From Sedimentisphaerales bacterium (lineage in GTDB: Bacteria > Planctomycetota > Phycisphaerae > Sedimentisphaerales > Anaerobacaceae), in the NCBI GenBank assembly GCA_030611315.1, contig JAUWPZ010000006.1:1-53858 (forward strand): a stretch of 53,858 nucleotides of DNA, in the 5' to 3' direction. Under the pieces are notes generated by a model. It saw only the letters and a list, made by a program, of their open reading frames with translations. It was not told the origin of the DNA and did not search any database. Shown here piece after piece: positions 26,415-36,028 of this stretch. The position numbers and the translations under genes are program-made. How positions within the stretch are numbered: the stretch's first letter is position 1; the number at the start of each line of letters is the position of its first letter.

Positions 26415-26882
26415 TTCCGACAGGCACTTAGTATTCTGTCAAAATTGTATCTGTTAGTAACGCAATTAAGCTGTCATGCTGTCCGTAAGGACTCCATAGG
26501 AGAGCGGAGCGAAGCATCCGGCTTTAGCAATACAACTACTTTCAATGTGCAATTGAGATTCTTCACTTCGTTCAGAATGACAAGCTACATATTCAATCAT
26601 GACAGACTACTAGGTACCTTCGAATAATGCCAACCGTTTTGCTGCTTTCATATTTTGGACTTTGTCTATTCCATTCCGCATTCGGCCTTGGTAAGCCTGT
26701 TGAGATTGCCGTAAGTGAAGTCGGCACAGGGGTCCTCAAGACTTGTGCGATGGTCGCGAATAAAATATGGAATAGGCGACTGCATTTACCTTGGTTGCTT
26801 TTTCAGCCTGTAACGGCTAACAGGTGAATGTGTTTAGGCCCGCAGCCGTATTTTGTAAAGTCGTAAATTACAAGGACTTGGC
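26415..26882. other. Intergenic region, repeat-bearing, no convincing gene
   Basis: 470 bases between the convergent OmpA-type gene and the Pro/Glu-repeat gene. The first part (26470-26586) is a dispersed repeat. The rest has a 66-codon frame (26627-26827) with no ribosome-binding site or recognisable domain, which I do not call a gene. Confidence 0.5.
26470..26586. repeat. Dispersed TGTCATGCTG..CAGAATGACA repeat
   Basis: Bounded by roughly complementary ends (AGCTGTCATGCTG and CAGAATGACAAGCT). The inside holds GGAGCGAAGCATCCGGCTTT and GAGATTCTTCACTTCGTTC, the same vocabulary as the interior of elements A and B. It probably belongs to the same pool of non-coding mobile repeats. Confidence 0.6.
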
Positions 26883-28250
26883 TCACTTTTTCTTTTTGGG
26901 CTTTTTGGGCTTTTTGGGCTTTTTCACTTTCTTGGGTATCTTGGCCTTTTTCGGTTTTTTTGCAGCATCCGAAGCATCTTTACCCAGCGTAAAAGCTGCT
27001 CCAACCACTCCTAACGCCACCACGGTAAGCCCAATCACGACATACCATATCTTGCCCTGCACCGCCGAAACAGCCGAAGACGCTACTCCTCGCAAACCCG
27101 ACACAGCCGCAATTGCGGTGTAAAGCAAAATCAATATCGGCAGGAACAACAATCCTCCCAGGATGTTGCTCTGCTTATCCGGCGGCACTTCGAACGTCGC
27201 TCCGGCTAATGCCATATCCAGACCGGGCTGCGGAGCGGCAAAATCCTCTGCAATCTGGTCGGCTTCGGCCACCACTTCCTCTACCGTACCGGCTTCGGCC
27301 GGCTCCTCCTCTTCGCTTTCGTCAGCCGTGTAAATCTCATCAAGAATGCCGCCCAGCGAAGTGTCGTCAGCCTGCAGCGAAAGGTCCAACAGGCCCGAGC
27401 CGCTGCCGAAACTATCCAGATTGACATCGCTTTCAATCTCTTCCAATGATGCTTCAGACGATGATGCTGAGCCCGCTGTACCTGTCGCGCCTGTCGCACC
27501 CGTCCCACCTACGGTCTCAGCCATTGTGTCATCGGTGACATCGTAATCGCGGTCGGTCTCTCCAAGAACATTGATCCCTTCGCCGGTTAAAGCGGTATCG
27601 GCATCGGTCAACTCACTCGGCACCGCCGGTATCCCGGTTCCAGGCGCCAAGAGAATTTCATCCATATCTGACGGCTCCGTGCCTTCTGATACCGGCACTT
27701 CCGGTTCCGGTATTTCCGCGGCCGGTTCTTCCGGAGTCGGCGCTTCCGGTTCGGGAATTTCCAACTCAGGCGCTTCTGCTTCAAGGCCCTCCGGTTCCAG
27801 TATCTCCGCTCCAAGTCCTTCCGGTGTTGGCTGCTGGGGTATCTCGAGTTCGGGAATGTCCAATTGGGGGGGCTCCGGCTCAGGTATTTCCGCGGCCGGC
27901 TCTTCCGACGCTGGCACTTCGAGTTCCGGCGTTTCGAGTTCGGGAGTCTCCAACTCAAGTGCCTCCGGCTCGGCAATCTCCGCGGCTGCTTCTTCCGGTG
28001 TTGGTGCTTCGATTTCGGGAATCTCCAATTCTGGGGGCTCCGGCTGTAGAATCTCCGGTGCGGGAGCTTCCTCGGACGGCACAACGGCTATCTCAGGCAT
28101 CAGCGCTTCGACTTCATCAATCTTGAACAGCAAATTTGGACCATCGCGAAACTCGCGCAGCTTACCGTCTTTGACTATCTGCTGCAATTCTTCCTCAGTT
28201 TTGTTAAGTCTCTCGGCAGCTTCCTGTAAGGAATAGAACATACCAGCCAT
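26883..28250 (-). CDS. Pro/Glu-repeat membrane protein with N-terminal helix-turn-helix-like domain
   Basis: ATG 28250 has AGGAGG about 10 bases upstream. The N-terminus MAGMFYSLQEAAERLNKTEE, with IVKDGKLREFRDGPNLLFKI and DEVEALM, is an excisionase/MerR-like DNA-binding-type fold. Residues about 60-200 are irregular repeats of PELEIPE, APTPEEPAAEIPEPE and similar, very rich in Pro, Glu and Ala. An acidic region follows, then two hydrophobic segments (LLFLPILILLYTAIAAVSG and IWYVVIGLTVVALGVVGAAF). The end is a Lys/Pro tail with repeated KKPK units. A DNA-binding-like head on a membrane-anchored acidic stalk suggests a structural or localisation role; function is unknown. Confidence 0.7.
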   Translation of the reverse strand: MAGMFYSLQEAAERLNKTEEELQQIVKDGKLREFRDGPNLLFKIDEVEALMPEIAVVPSEEAPAPEILQPEPPELEIPEIEAPTPEEAAAEIAEPEALELETPELETPELEVPASEEPAAEIPEPEPPQLDIPELEIPQQPTPEGLGAEILEPEGLEAEAPELEIPEPEAPTPEEPAAEIPEPEVPVSEGTEPSDMDEILLAPGTGIPAVPSELTDADTALTGEGINVLGETDRDYDVTDDTMAETVGGTGATGATGTAGSASSSEASLEEIESDVNLDSFGSGSGLLDLSLQADDTSLGGILDEIYTADESEEEEPAEAGTVEEVVAEADQIAEDFAAPQPGLDMALAGATFEVPPDKQSNILGGLLFLPILILLYTAIAAVSGLRGVASSAVSAVQGKIWYVVIGLTVVALGVVGAAFTLGKDASDAAKKPKKAKIPKKVKKPKKPKKPKKKK

Positions 28251-28496
28251 GATAATATACCTCCTACAAACCAACGGGGCAGTTTACTACACCATTTTAG
28301 CTCTCTCAAAAAACTACTTCACATATAACAATTGTATCCTAAGCGGTGTGGATATGCAAATCTTTTTTTGGCGAAAAATCCATAAACCGATGGCCCAAAA
28401 GCAGTTTCGCAAAACCGGGTGAAAATACGAGGCTATTGCAATATCGAGTCGCTTTGAGTAGAATGGTTTTTCAGATGGGCATTATCTAAGCTTTTT

Positions 28497-28571
28497 CGGG
28501 GTGTAGCTCAGCTTGGCTAGAGCGCCTGCTTTGGGAGCAGGAGGCCGTAGGTTCGAATCCTATCACCCCGA
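28497..28571 (+). tRNA. tRNA-Pro (anticodon UGG)
   Basis: Complete cloverleaf: acceptor CGGGGTG/CACCCCG, D arm GCTC/GAGC, anticodon stem CCTGC/GCAGG with loop TTTGGGA (anticodon TGG at 28532-28534), T arm GTAGG-TTCGAAT-CCTAT with one G-U pair, discriminator A. No CCA is encoded. The following bases differ from any 3' tRNA duplicate that I can see in the window. Confidence 0.97.
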
Positions 28572-29345
28572 TTCATAAGAACTGCATTTATAGGTAGTTA
28601 CAGCATTCTTGCCTGTTTTCCATTTCTTGCATTTTTCATTTTGTGGCAGTTCTTGTGGCAGACTACGCGAATTCTGAGTGACATTTCCTCTTCGAGCCAC
28701 TGAAAAACTCTGATATTGGGCGAAGAACGCAGATACTTCACTCATTTCTGCGAGTTCCTGCGGATTTGGCAGGAGGTCACCTGTTGACATCAGAGTTCTT
28801 GTTCATAAGGTCATTCAAACCTCCTCCAAGGCATGTGCACACTCTATTTGTGGATGTGATTGTAGCACAAAACGGACGAAAGTGCGACTGAGAAGTCCAG
28901 GGAGGTAAATGCTTGTATTTCAATAGGATAGATCAGATGTCATGACGGTCCCATTGGCCCTTGACAACCACAGTAGGTTCTGTGAAATTGGGCGAACACA
29001 AGGAACTGACGCGAATACCGAATAACGATTCAACTTTTTGGTCTTGACAAGTGGGAGTACCTCAAATAACCTGAAAATTCCTCCAAACTCCGTCAACTTC
29101 AAGGACTTTGGGTTCATCGTCTTACACTGGCTCGGCGATTATTAGCGGCACAGCGGAAGCCAACAAAACCACGAATCTTTATTGGCTGTCAGGTGAGCCA
29201 TAAAAGTCGGTTGAAGACCGCCGGATTTTGGTGTAAGATTGACGAGGCCGGTAAAGAAAGAACTCAGCGGCGCCGGCGGCCTGTGTAAAGAAGGATTACA
29301 GCTCCCGGGCACTAATAGACTTTTGCAAGGTAAGGATGAAAGACC
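28572..29345. other. Non-coding or decayed region after tRNA-Pro
   Basis: About 770 bases with no convincing gene. Minus-strand frames at 28563-28790 (75 codons, containing NEKCKKWKTGKN) and 28920-29117 (65 codons) have no ribosome-binding sites. The first runs straight into the tRNA 3' end, as the last part of an integrase gene would, so this may be the remains of an integrated element. The final 100 bases hold the leader of the next gene. Confidence 0.4.
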
Positions 29346-32300
29346 ATGAGGAAAAGAACTCAATCGGACATTTGGTCAACATACGCTCTGACGGTACTGA
29401 CAATACTGTCTTCTTCTACCTACGCCCGACCGACTACCAAACAACAGGCCGGGAAAATCCTGCAACAGTGTAACATCAAAGGTGGTCTTATCGTCCAGGT
29501 CGGATGCGGCAACGGCAGGCTGACGGCGGCGCTGGGAGCAGATGAACGCTATCTTGTTCACGGCCTGGAGCGTGATGCGGCCAAGGTGACAGAAGCTCGC
29601 CGGTACATCCGGGAGCTGGGTTTATACGGCAGGGTATCGGTTACTACATGGTCGGGCACGCATCTGCCCTATGCGGAGAACCTGGTGAACCTGCTTGTTG
29701 CCGAGGAAGCGCTGCCCGTATCGACCGAGGAGGTGATGCGCGTATTGGCGCCGCGCGGTGTGGCGTATGTCAAGCAGCATGGTAAGTGGTCGAAGACGGT
29801 CAAACCGTGGCCGAAAGAAATCGACGAGTGGACGCACTGGCTGCACGACGCCAGCGGTAACGCCGTCGCCAGAGACCAGGTCGTCGGCCCGCCGCGGACT
29901 CTTCAATGGGCCGCCAAACCGCTCTGGCAGAGACATCACGATACGGTACCGAGCACGACTGCTATGGTTTCCGCCAACGGTCGGTTATTCTACACGTCCG
30001 ACGAAGCGCCCGCCGGCCTCGACGGGAGCGTTCCGGATAAATGGTTTCTCGTGGCGCGTGACGCATTCAACGGGACGTTACTGTGGAAGCGTGCAATTGC
30101 CGAGTGGGGCTGGAGCCAGTGGAGCGCCGACTGGAAAGGCCGTTTCAACGAACCTCCCCATTTGCCGAAAAGGCTCGTCGCCGCGGGCAACCGAGTCTAT
30201 GTAACGTTGAACTTCAATGCTCCACTGACGGCACTGGACGCGGCCACAGGCAAGATTCTTCGGGTCTATAAAGGTACGGAGAACACCGACGAAATACTTT
30301 ACAAGGATGGACTACTTGTACTTTCACTGAACCACAAGGCGCAGCGGCCGGAAAATGAGAAAATGCCGCCGGTGAATAAAAGCGTCTGCGTGCTCAAGGC
30401 CGACACCGGAGAAATGCTCTGGAAAAAGTGGAGTTTTTCCGGGCTTCGCGGCAAATTCAATTCGGCCGAGCCCTTCGGCCGACTGGAGCTTGCTCTCGGC
30501 GGCGGGCAGATATTTCTTGTTGACCACGACGCTATCATCAGCCTCGACCTTACATCGGGCGAGCAGCGGTGGAAAATCGCAAGACCTGAGATTGCAGAGC
30601 ACCTGGTAATGTACGGTATCAGAATGAGCGATATGTGCGTTCTGCTTTACCAGGATGGCGTTGTTTTGTTTGCCCAGCCACAAATGGTAAAAAAGAGGTC
30701 GTGGCATACCCTTCCCGGAACCTTGTACGCCTACCGTGCCGAAGATGGCGAGCTGTTATGGAAACACCGTTACGGCGGCTGGTCTCACAACTGGCAGCCG
30801 GATGTCTTTGTAATCGATGGGCTTGTATGGGTGCATGAACATCAGGACGTCAAAATGAAAGGCCATGATATCCCCGATAAGGATGCAGTTGACTACGCCG
30901 TAATTGGGCTCGATTTAACGACCGGAGAAATCAAACGCAGATTCTCCACAAAAGAAACGTTCAACGTCGGTCATCATCATCGCTGCTACAGGGGCAAGGC
31001 AACAGAACGTTTCCTGCTGGCGTCTCGGCGTGGAGTGGAGTTCATAGACCTGGCATCCGGGGAAAACGACCTGAACCATTGGGCCCGCGGTGCATGTCTG
31101 CACGGCATTGTCCCCTGCAACGGGCTGCTTTATCTGACTCCACACCCGTGTGACTGCTACATTGAAACGAAGCTCAACGGCTATTTCGCCCTGGCCCCGA
31201 AGAGCAGCTCGAAGAATCGAAGAGCAGAAACGTCAAAGGGCCAGGTTGAATCGCAGCTTGAGAAAGGCCCGGCCTACGGACAAATCGCCGTTCGCCAATC
31301 GAAAATCGGGAATCCATACGACTGGCCCACATTTCGCCGCGACCCGCTGCGGAGCGGCTCGACTACGACCGTAGTTCCTGCGGATATCGGCATATCCTGG
31401 CGTGCGGCAGTTGGCGGTCGGCTCAGTCCCCCCGTTATTGCGGACGATAAACTCTTCGTAGCATCGATCGACCGGCATCAAGTTGCCGCTTTCGATGTGG
31501 TTGACGGCAAAGTGATATGGAACTTCACGGCCGGCGGGCGAGTGGACACGCCGCCTACCATTTACAAAGGTCTCGTTCTTTTCGGTTCGGCGGACGGCTG
31601 GGTTTATTGCCTGCGGGCGGCGGACGGACAGCTTGTCTGGCGCCGGCGAGCGGCGCCGCGCCAGAGGCTTGTGGGCGCCTTCGGCCAGCTCGAATCAGCC
31701 TGGCCGGTTCACGGCAGTATTTTGGCGATGGATGATGTCATCTATTTGGCCGCGGGCCGGTCGTCCTACCTCGATGGTGGAATATATTTTTATTCCTTAG
31801 ACCCGGTAACCGGCAAAGTTCTCAGCGAAAAGACACTATACAGTCCCGATTCCGAGACGGACAAAATGCCGGCCGGAGACGCACGAACTCTCCCGGGCGT
31901 CCTGGCTGACATCTTGGTTAGTGACGGCTCATCCATTTTTATGCGGCAGGAAAAGGTGTTAGACCGAAGTACAAAGGACGAAAATCACCTCTTAGTCACC
32001 GCCGGATTCCGCGACAATAGCTGGTTTAATCGGACGCGATGGGCGGTAGGCGCGGTTACACACGCACAACTTCTCGTCTTTGACGAGCATACGGCCTACG
32101 GAATCCAGGCATACCCCGGCACCGCACGTTGGGGTTTCTTCAATCCCGGAAACAAAGGATATCTGCTTTTTGCCGGACAATTGAAAGCGCAACCGATCCA
32201 CGATAAAAAGCTCAAGCGGCTCTGGGAGCGGCGCGTGCCGGTGCGTGTAACCGCTATGGTATTGGCGAAAGGAGTCCTCTTTGTCGCCGGGAGCGCCGAC

Positions 32301-32495
32301 GTGGTTCCGGATGACGACCCTTACGCGGCCTTCGAGGGCCGCAAGGGCGCCAAACTCTGGGCCGTCTCAGCGGCCGACGGCAGCAAACTTGCGGAATACG
32401 AACTCAAATATGAGCCGGTCTATGACGGAATGGCCGCCGCGGGCGGCAAGCTGTACATAGCCGCTGCTAACGGCGAGGTTTTGTGCCTCGATTAA
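29346..32495 (+). CDS. Exported methyltransferase-like/PQQ beta-propeller fusion, paralogue 1
   Basis: 1,049 aa, ATG preceded by AAGGA. A short hydrophobic N-terminus (about 10-27, STYALTVLTILSSSTYA) suggests export. Residues about 37-150 form a class I SAM-methyltransferase-like Rossmann domain (GGLIVQVGCGNGRLTAAL, VHGLERDAAKV, EEVMRVLAPRGVAYV). After the linker IDEWTHWLHDASGN come two runs of PQQ_2/quinoprotein-type propeller blades (LDAATGKIL, ALDAATG-like and DGWVYCLRAADGQLVWRRR strings). PQQ-coordinating residues are not obvious, so the blades may be structural. The next gene is a clear tandem paralogue. Function is unknown. Confidence 0.8.
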   Translation: MRKRTQSDIWSTYALTVLTILSSSTYARPTTKQQAGKILQQCNIKGGLIVQVGCGNGRLTAALGADERYLVHGLERDAAKVTEARRYIRELGLYGRVSVTTWSGTHLPYAENLVNLLVAEEALPVSTEEVMRVLAPRGVAYVKQHGKWSKTVKPWPKEIDEWTHWLHDASGNAVARDQVVGPPRTLQWAAKPLWQRHHDTVPSTTAMVSANGRLFYTSDEAPAGLDGSVPDKWFLVARDAFNGTLLWKRAIAEWGWSQWSADWKGRFNEPPHLPKRLVAAGNRVYVTLNFNAPLTALDAATGKILRVYKGTENTDEILYKDGLLVLSLNHKAQRPENEKMPPVNKSVCVLKADTGEMLWKKWSFSGLRGKFNSAEPFGRLELALGGGQIFLVDHDAIISLDLTSGEQRWKIARPEIAEHLVMYGIRMSDMCVLLYQDGVVLFAQPQMVKKRSWHTLPGTLYAYRAEDGELLWKHRYGGWSHNWQPDVFVIDGLVWVHEHQDVKMKGHDIPDKDAVDYAVIGLDLTTGEIKRRFSTKETFNVGHHHRCYRGKATERFLLASRRGVEFIDLASGENDLNHWARGACLHGIVPCNGLLYLTPHPCDCYIETKLNGYFALAPKSSSKNRRAETSKGQVESQLEKGPAYGQIAVRQSKIGNPYDWPTFRRDPLRSGSTTTVVPADIGISWRAAVGGRLSPPVIADDKLFVASIDRHQVAAFDVVDGKVIWNFTAGGRVDTPPTIYKGLVLFGSADGWVYCLRAADGQLVWRRRAAPRQRLVGAFGQLESAWPVHGSILAMDDVIYLAAGRSSYLDGGIYFYSLDPVTGKVLSEKTLYSPDSETDKMPAGDARTLPGVLADILVSDGSSIFMRQEKVLDRSTKDENHLLVTAGFRDNSWFNRTRWAVGAVTHAQLLVFDEHTAYGIQAYPGTARWGFFNPGNKGYLLFAGQLKAQPIHDKKLKRLWERRVPVRVTAMVLAKGVLFVAGSADVVPDDDPYAAFEGRKGAKLWAVSAADGSKLAEYELKYEPVYDGMAAAGGKLYIAAANGEVLCLD

Positions 32496-32674
32496 GCCAT
32501 AGTGAATCTTAATGTCGGTATGCCCGGTTCCGAAGAGAACGCTTTTGCTTGCAGCGTGAACATCTGGTATAATCCCGCCATGTTGTCGTACCGCCAAATA
32601 TCGAAACGGCCTGCTGTCAGGGCGTTCATCTTGAACAAACAATAAGATGTGCTGAACTGGAAAGGATAAATCCC

Positions 32675-35600
32675 ATGCGAAACAGAAAACTCTTGTCCAT
32701 TACCATTGTCGGTCTGCTGGTAGTATCGTGCGTTTTGTCAGGCGCAAAAGCCCAAAGCTCAAACCAGAAAGAAGAAGCCCGAAGAATCCTGGACGCAGCA
32801 GGCGTCAAGGGCGGTCTTGTAGTTCATATTGGCTGTGGAGACGGAAAGCTCACTGCCGCCCTGCGCGCAAATGATAGTTTCGTAGTCCAGGGACTCGACG
32901 CGGATGCGAAAAATGTGAAGGCCGCACGCGAGCATATCGAATCGCTAAACTGCTACGGTAAAGTAACCGTTGACGGCCTGCGAGGCAGCCGCCTGCCCTA
33001 CATTGATAATCTCGTCAGCCTTGTCGTCTCGGACAACCTCGGCAAGGTATCGAGAGATGAGGTTATGCGTGTACTGGCGCCGAAGGGTGTGGCTTATATT
33101 AAGCGCGGCGGGAAGTGGACGAATACCGTCAAGCCTCGACCCGGCGAGATAGACGAGTGGACGCATTACCTGCACGACCCGCAGGGAACCATGGTAGGTC
33201 AGGACCGGATTGTCGGGCCACCGCGGAGACTTCAATGGATAGGCGGTCCGAAATGGCTGCGAAACCATGACTTCATGTCGAGCCTCAACGGCCTGGTGTC
33301 ATCAAATGGAAGGATTCTTTACATCATCGACGAAGGGCTGAGGTATCATATCTATCTGCCCGGACGATGGACGGTGGTGGCACGCGACGCTTTTAACGGG
33401 GCGATACTGTGGAAGCGAAGTTTCGACCAATGGTTTCCACATACGTGGCCTTTCAAAAGCGGGCCCGGTTACCACCCCCGGCGAATTGTAGCTCTCGGCG
33501 ATAGAGTCTATGTAACGCTGGGTATCAACGCGCCGGTTAGCGTTCTGGACGCGGCTACCGGGAAAACAATCCGCTCATACGACCAAACGAAAGGTACGGC
33601 GGAGATAGTTCTGTCCGACGGCGTGTTGTATCTTGTTGTAGAACCGGATAAAGAGCCTTTTGTCTATAAGCATGCCTCACCAAATCGAGGCAAAGAGCGG
33701 GACCGGGTGAACAGGGATTTCGGCTGGTCGAAGGACAATCCGGCGAGTCTCGTGACGGCAGTATCAGCCGATAGCGGCAAAACGCTCTGGAAGCACAGAA
33801 ATCGAGTCGCTCCTTTGACCTTGGCGGTTGCCGGGCAAATGGTTTTCTTTCACGATGGTGAGCACGTGGCGGCCCTGGACCGCAAGGACGGCAGCGAAAA
33901 GTGGGTTTCAGAAAAGGCCGGCGATTGGGCCATACCTGCAACCGGATACGCACCGAGGCTTATCGCAGGCGACGGCGTGGTAATACTATCGACAAAAAGA
34001 GGCTTCAAAGGCGGACGTCTGGTGGGGCTGTCGGTGAAAACCGGAGAAATTTTGTGGAAATCGGAGCAGCTCGGGTCAGGCCACTTCTCGCCGGAGGATG
34101 TGTTCCTGATTGACGGGCTGGTATGGACGGCGGCAACCGGTAAAATCCAGGAAAAAGGCACTCACTTTCTGGCGGTAGATGCCAGGACCGGCCGGACAAA
34201 GCACGACTTTGTGTCCAAGCAGATAGAGGCCTTCTTCATGCACCAGCGCTGCTATCCGGGCCGAGCCACAGAGCGATATATTATGACATCCGGCACAGGG
34301 ACCGAGTTTCTCGAAGTAGGCACCGAGCGATGCGATATACATCACTGGCTGCGGGGCAGCTGCATCTACGGGATTATGCCCTGTAACGGATTGTTGTACA
34401 AGCCGCCTGACAGTTGCGCCTGTTTCTATCAGTCGAAGCTGCCTCATTTTTGTGCGCTGGCGCCGGCGAGCGATGATTCCAGGGCTGAGATATCGAAAGC
34501 AGCTCGCCTCGAAAAAGGTCCGGTTTACGGCTATATCGACAACGCCAAGCGTAAAGACGCCAGAAAAAAATACGATTCCTGGCCGACGTATCGGCATGAC
34601 AACGAGCGCAGCGGCGCGACCGAAACGGGAGTATCGGCAAAGTTGAAAAAGAGCTGGCAGACGGACCTCGGCGGGAAGTTGAGCACGATGACTGCTGCTG
34701 ATTGGAAGCTGTTTGTCTCGTCAATCGACCAACATAAGGTCTATGCCCTGGATAACGCTACAGGCAAAACGATATGGTCTTACTCGACCGGCGGCAGGGT
34801 CGATAGTCCCCCGACGATTTTTAGAGGACTGGCTATATTCGGCTGTGCAGACGGCTGGGTGTATTGCCTGAGGGCGGCCGACGGAGAACTCGCCTGGCGT
34901 TTTCGCGCTGCGCCCGGAGATGACAAGCTGCTAAGCTATCAGCAAGTCGAATCCGTCTGGCCGCTTCACGGAAGCGTCCTTGTGCGTGACGGCGTAGCAT
35001 ATTGTCTGGCTGGACGAAATGCGTTCTTAGATGGAGGAATGCGCCTGGTCCGCCTGGAGTGCGCCACGGGAAAGCTGCTCTCCGAAACAGTACTCAATGA
35101 TAAAGACCCGCGTACGGGGAAAAACCTCCAAACACTAATGGCGGGTAAATCAATCCCCGTAGCAAACGCAGACATATTCTCCTCTGATGGGAGTCATATC
35201 TACATGAGGGCGCAGAAATTTGACCTGCAGGGCAAACGCCTTGACCTCGATATTGCCGCGGGCAAAGAAAGAGTTCAAACCGGCCCGGGCCGACATCTGT
35301 TCTGTCCCACCGGTTTCCTGGATGAGGCGTGGTTCCACCGTTCATACTGGATGTACGGAAAGAATGCCGGCGAAGGTCACGGGGAATATACGGTGCCGAG
35401 GAATTTTACGCCGACCGGCCGAATCATGGTGTTTGACAAGTCCAGAGTTTACCTACTCTTTGCTCACAATGTCGGTAATAACATCAACCCTCGAACATAC
35501 TACAGCTTATACGCAGCCAACAAGGATGGGTCTGTGGCAACAGCGGCAGTAGCGGCCGCAGAGAAAGGCAATGGAGGCCGCAGAAGGAAGGGGAAACAAA

Positions 35601-35974
35601 AAGCCGCACAACCGCAAAAAAAGGTCAGCTATATATGGGAGCTGGCCAGGCCCGAGCTTCTGGCAAACGCCATGGTTTTGGCCGACAGGAATCTGTTCTT
35701 AGCCGGCGCTCCCGATGTTGCCGACGAGGAAAAAACTTTCGAGTATGTCTTCGGAGCCAACGACGAAATCAATCGGCAGATGCGCCGGCAGGAACAAGCA
35801 TGGCTCGGCAAAGAAGGGGCTTTGCTCAATGTTGTCTCTGTGGATACGGGCCAAAAACTGTCGGGATACAAGCTTCCTGCAATTCCTGTCTGGGACGGCA
35901 TGATTGCAGCGGATGGACGGCTGTATCTGGCGTTGAGAAATGGTACCATCCTGTGCATGGGCCCGGACCGCTGA
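32675..35974 (+). CDS. Exported methyltransferase-like/PQQ beta-propeller fusion, paralogue 2
   Basis: 1,099 aa with AAGGA upstream of the ATG. Signal peptide ITIVGLLVVSCVLSGAKA. Rossmann part with GGLVVHIGCGDGKLTAAL, VQGLDADAKNV, LVVSD and DEVMRVLAPKGVAYIKRGGK. The linker IDEWTHYLHDPQG and blades such as VLDAATGKTI and DGWVYCLRAADGELAWRFRA follow. It shares its architecture and many exact strings with the preceding gene, 180 bases away, so the two arose by tandem duplication. A basic Gly/Lys/Arg-rich insertion (about residues 965-990, GNGGRRRKGKQKAAQPQKK) distinguishes it. Location is presumably periplasmic or surface, which is puzzling for a SAM-binding fold. Confidence 0.82.
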   Translation: MRNRKLLSITIVGLLVVSCVLSGAKAQSSNQKEEARRILDAAGVKGGLVVHIGCGDGKLTAALRANDSFVVQGLDADAKNVKAAREHIESLNCYGKVTVDGLRGSRLPYIDNLVSLVVSDNLGKVSRDEVMRVLAPKGVAYIKRGGKWTNTVKPRPGEIDEWTHYLHDPQGTMVGQDRIVGPPRRLQWIGGPKWLRNHDFMSSLNGLVSSNGRILYIIDEGLRYHIYLPGRWTVVARDAFNGAILWKRSFDQWFPHTWPFKSGPGYHPRRIVALGDRVYVTLGINAPVSVLDAATGKTIRSYDQTKGTAEIVLSDGVLYLVVEPDKEPFVYKHASPNRGKERDRVNRDFGWSKDNPASLVTAVSADSGKTLWKHRNRVAPLTLAVAGQMVFFHDGEHVAALDRKDGSEKWVSEKAGDWAIPATGYAPRLIAGDGVVILSTKRGFKGGRLVGLSVKTGEILWKSEQLGSGHFSPEDVFLIDGLVWTAATGKIQEKGTHFLAVDARTGRTKHDFVSKQIEAFFMHQRCYPGRATERYIMTSGTGTEFLEVGTERCDIHHWLRGSCIYGIMPCNGLLYKPPDSCACFYQSKLPHFCALAPASDDSRAEISKAARLEKGPVYGYIDNAKRKDARKKYDSWPTYRHDNERSGATETGVSAKLKKSWQTDLGGKLSTMTAADWKLFVSSIDQHKVYALDNATGKTIWSYSTGGRVDSPPTIFRGLAIFGCADGWVYCLRAADGELAWRFRAAPGDDKLLSYQQVESVWPLHGSVLVRDGVAYCLAGRNAFLDGGMRLVRLECATGKLLSETVLNDKDPRTGKNLQTLMAGKSIPVANADIFSSDGSHIYMRAQKFDLQGKRLDLDIAAGKERVQTGPGRHLFCPTGFLDEAWFHRSYWMYGKNAGEGHGEYTVPRNFTPTGRIMVFDKSRVYLLFAHNVGNNINPRTYYSLYAANKDGSVATAAVAAAEKGNGGRRRKGKQKAAQPQKKVSYIWELARPELLANAMVLADRNLFLAGAPDVADEEKTFEYVFGANDEINRQMRRQEQAWLGKEGALLNVVSVDTGQKLSGYKLPAIPVWDGMIAADGRLYLALRNGTILCMGPDR

Positions 35975-36028
35975 AATAACAGAAGTACGCACAAAGATTG
36001 CACGAAATCAGAGGAAAGCTGTAAACAA

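Noticed and set aside
26627..26827. 66-codon hydrophobic frame
   Set aside because: No ribosome-binding site, no domain, next to a repeat.
27571..28236. 221-codon plus-strand frame rich in Ser and Gly
   Set aside because: It is the antisense shadow of the Pro/Glu repeats of the minus-strand gene and has no ribosome-binding site.
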